A stretch of DNA of 8,268 nucleotides, taken from an uncultured Oscillospiraceae bacterium (GTDB lineage: Bacteria; Bacillota; Clostridia; Oscillospirales; Acutalibacteraceae). Below, piece by piece: positions 6,677 to 8,268 of the stretch. Both the position numbers and the translations under genes were made by a program. The notes under the pieces are model-generated. The model worked only from the letters and a program-made list of their open reading frames with translations, was not told the origin of the DNA and did not search any database. The stretch is taken from the NCBI GenBank assembly GCA_905193585.1, contig CAJJPG010000084.1, forward strand, positions 1 to 8,268, given 5' to 3'. Numbering within the stretch: the first letter of the stretch is position 1; the number at the start of each line of letters is the position of its first letter.

Positions 6677-7195
6677 ATGGATAAATCTTTAATAGAAAAA
6701 TACAGAAAAGAAATGCTTGAAAAATACGGCGGCATATCTTCCACCGAAGCCGCGCCCGCCGCGGCGATGAATGTGAAGCCGACGGAAACGGAAGAAAAAC
6801 CAACGCCGCCCGAAAAGGGCAGGATTTCGGCATGGGTCACATCGGTTGCAAACATATATCCCGTAAAAAACGCAAGGGTTACGGTTTTTACCGGCTCGCC
6901 CGATAATATGACGGTGGTAGATTCGTGTGCAACCGACGAAAGCGGCAAAACAAAGGAATTTCTGCTTGACGCGCCGCCGAAATCGCTTTCAATGACCTCG
7001 GGCGCGCCCGCTCTGCCCTACACGCTTTACAACCTGCGGGTTTCGGCTGACGGTTTTCTTGATAACATACACCTTAACATACCCGTGTTCTCGGGTATTA
7101 CGTCGGTGCAAAAATCGGATATGCTGCCGAAAGCCGTTGCGGGCGGCAGGACCGACCCTGTTATTTTCAACGAGTTTTCATCGTTTGAGCTTTAA
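6677..7195 (+). CDS. Small protein with beta-rich domain resembling the SleC pro-region
   Basis: The 172 residues have three parts. Residues 3-17 form a charged helix (SLIEKYRKEMLEKYG), and residues 20-48 are a low-complexity Ala/Pro/Glu linker. Residues about 49-150 form a beta-rich domain of the carboxypeptidase-regulatory/transthyretin-like kind: VKNARVTVFTG (63-73), ATDESGKTKEFLLDAPP (85-101), PYTLYNLRVSADGF (114-127). The order of motifs (NARVT, then TD.SG.T, then L.APP, then PY.LYN..V...GF) matches what I recall of the N-terminal pro-region of clostridial SleC. There is no signal peptide or membrane segment. The start ATG has GGGGTGA 6 bases upstream. The next gene begins 14 bases after its stop, so the two are co-transcribed. 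I infer a partner or inhibitor/chaperone role for the downstream lytic protein. A generic structural spore protein is the alternative. Confidence 0.75.
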   Translation: MDKSLIEKYRKEMLEKYGGISSTEAAPAAAMNVKPTETEEKPTPPEKGRISAWVTSVANIYPVKNARVTVFTGSPDNMTVVDSCATDESGKTKEFLLDAPPKSLSMTSGAPALPYTLYNLRVSADGFLDNIHLNIPVFSGITSVQKSDMLPKAVAGGRTDPVIFNEFSSFEL

Positions 7196-7202
7196 AAGGG
7201 GG
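7196..7202 (+). promoter_or_regulatory. Ribosome binding site of the SpoIID-like gene
   Basis: AAGGGGG begins directly after the TAA of the preceding gene and lies 7 bases before ATG 7210. It shows that the downstream frame is translated from its own start and is not merely the second half of a broken gene. Confidence 0.7.
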
Positions 7203-7209
7203 TAATATT

Positions 7210-8268
7210 ATGCCTAATATAGTCGCTCCCGTAATACCCGAAACCATAACGGTGCACCTCGGCGCGCCCGATTCTGCTGCACAAAACGTGGTGGTGCCGT
7301 TTGTTGATTACATTAAAAACGTCGCTTCAAGCGAAATTTACCCTACCTGGCCCGAAAACGCGCTGCGCGCGAATATTTACGCAATTATAAGCTATGCGCT
7401 CAACCGAATTTACACCGAGTGGTACCGCTCGCGCGGGTATGATTTTGATATAACCAACACCACAAGGTATGACCAAGCGTTTGTTCCCGACAAGGATATT
7501 TTTGAAAACATAAACGATATTGTGGACGAAATATTTGACGAATATGTGGTGCGCGAGGGCAGCATACAGCCCCTTTTCACTCAGTTTTGCAACGGCACCA
7601 CCTCAACCTGCGCGGGGCTTTCGCAGTGGGGCACGGTTTCTCTTGCCGAGCAGGGGCTTTCCCCGCTTGAAATACTGCAGAAATTTTACGGCGACGATAT
7701 TTTAATTCTTACTGATACGCCCGTAACGTCTGTCGGCGAATCATACCCCGGCGAGCCGCTCCGCCCGGGGGATGACTCCAACAGCGTTAAGGTAATACAG
7801 ACCGAGCTTAACCGAATAGCGCAAAACTACCCCGCAATACCGAAAATTCGCCTTGAAAACGGCTTTTACGGCGTTGATACAGAGGACGCGGTGCGGGAAT
7901 TTCAGCGCATATTTTCGCTGCCCGTAACCGGTGAGGTGGATAAAGCCACATGGTACACAATAAAGCGGTATTACAACGGCGTAAAGCAACTTTCCGAGCT
8001 TACAAGCGAGGGCATTAACATAGGCGAGGCGACTCTGCCCTACGCGCCCGAGCTTTCTGCGGGAATGGAGGGGCTTCCGGTCAGGGCGCTGCAATATTAT
8101 ATGGACGTTATAGCCTACCTTAACCCCGAGCTTGACCCCGTAACCGTAAACGGCGTGTTTGACCCCGCTACGGTTCAGGCGGTCGAAAATTTTCAACGGT
8201 TTTACGGTCTGCCCGTAACGGGCAGGGCAAACGCCGCGCTTTGGAACGTTTTAAACCGCGAATACCGC
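7210..8268 (+). CDS. SleC-like spore cortex-lytic protein: SpoIID-like domain plus peptidoglycan-binding repeats (partial, runs off right edge)
   Basis: The frame is open for 353 codons to the window edge. Residues about 13-165 resemble the SpoIID-like lytic transglycosylase domain of clostridial SleC: DYIKNVASSEIYPTWP (33-48), ALRANIYAIISYALNRIYTEWYR (51-73), FDITN (79-83), CAGLSQWGTVSLAEQG (134-149) and ILQKFYGDDI (155-164). E42 in SSEIYPTWP occupies the position of the SpoIID catalytic glutamate. Two peptidoglycan_binding_1-type repeats follow, about 185-252 (FYGVDTEDAVREFQ, LPVTGEVD) and 284-349 (VNGVFDPATVQAVENFQ, LPVTGRAN). In SleC this architecture cleaves spore cortex glycan during germination. 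There is no signal peptide, consistent with synthesis in the mother cell. It follows the pro-region-like gene by 14 bases. I recall SleC having one binding repeat; here there are at least two. A general cell-wall amidase-enhancer role is the alternative. Confidence 0.85.
   Translation, partial: MPNIVAPVIPETITVHLGAPDSAAQNVVVPFVDYIKNVASSEIYPTWPENALRANIYAIISYALNRIYTEWYRSRGYDFDITNTTRYDQAFVPDKDIFENINDIVDEIFDEYVVREGSIQPLFTQFCNGTTSTCAGLSQWGTVSLAEQGLSPLEILQKFYGDDILILTDTPVTSVGESYPGEPLRPGDDSNSVKVIQTELNRIAQNYPAIPKIRLENGFYGVDTEDAVREFQRIFSLPVTGEVDKATWYTIKRYYNGVKQLSELTSEGINIGEATLPYAPELSAGMEGLPVRALQYYMDVIAYLNPELDPVTVNGVFDPATVQAVENFQRFYGLPVTGRANAALWNVLNREYR

Noticed and set aside
7186..7212. Programmed frameshift or a recent frameshift joining the two SleC-like genes
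   Set aside because: The downstream frame has a stop at 7186-7188, so a slip would have to occur within about 7 bases before the TAA at 7193-7195, and no classic slippery heptamer is present there. A separate ribosome binding site and ATG explain the arrangement better. A sequencing error cannot be excluded from one sequence.
7741..8196. 151-codon minus-strand open frame
   Set aside because: It is antisense to the peptidoglycan-binding repeats, which are clearly coding on the plus strand.

Overview
The window looks like a chromosomal segment from an anaerobic, spore-forming member of the Clostridia, probably an Oscillospiraceae/Ruminococcaceae-type gut bacterium. This is inferred from four things: a one-chain pyruvate:ferredoxin oxidoreductase, a cohesin-like secreted protein, a pair of genes resembling the clostridial spore cortex-lytic enzyme SleC, and strong Gram-positive ribosome binding sites and sigma-A promoters with 17-base spacers. 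No rRNA, tRNA, CRISPR array, transposase or phage gene is visible.

Layout. Bases 1-1526 (minus strand) hold the N-terminal 508 codons of a large exported protein that runs off the left edge. It has a signal peptide with a possible lipobox, a cohesin-like domain, and a surface-protein module present twice. Bases 1527-2097 carry no gene; they contain two strong promoters for the exported protein (spaced exactly 200 bases apart), a 7-base tandem repeat and a strong hairpin that probably ends the next transcript. Bases 2098-5634 (minus) encode a complete 1178-residue pyruvate:ferredoxin oxidoreductase with all cofactor ligands intact and its own promoter. Bases 5746-6591 (minus) encode an aldose 1-epimerase-family protein, also with its own promoter. 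Bases 6677-7195 and 7210-8268 (plus, divergent from the epimerase) form a two-gene operon. The first gene is a small protein with a beta-rich domain like the SleC pro-region. The second is a SpoIID-like domain followed by at least two peptidoglycan-binding repeats, running off the right edge.

How the parts relate. The oxidoreductase and the epimerase are ordinary central-metabolism and sugar-handling genes, each with a separate promoter, and nothing ties them functionally to their neighbours. The exported protein is probably cell-surface or cellulosome-like. The plus-strand pair is the most distinctive item: parts that I recall as one polypeptide in SleC (pro-region, SpoIID-like lytic domain, peptidoglycan-binding domain) appear here as two separately translated genes. 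The match to SleC is from memory of the family and was not checked by search.
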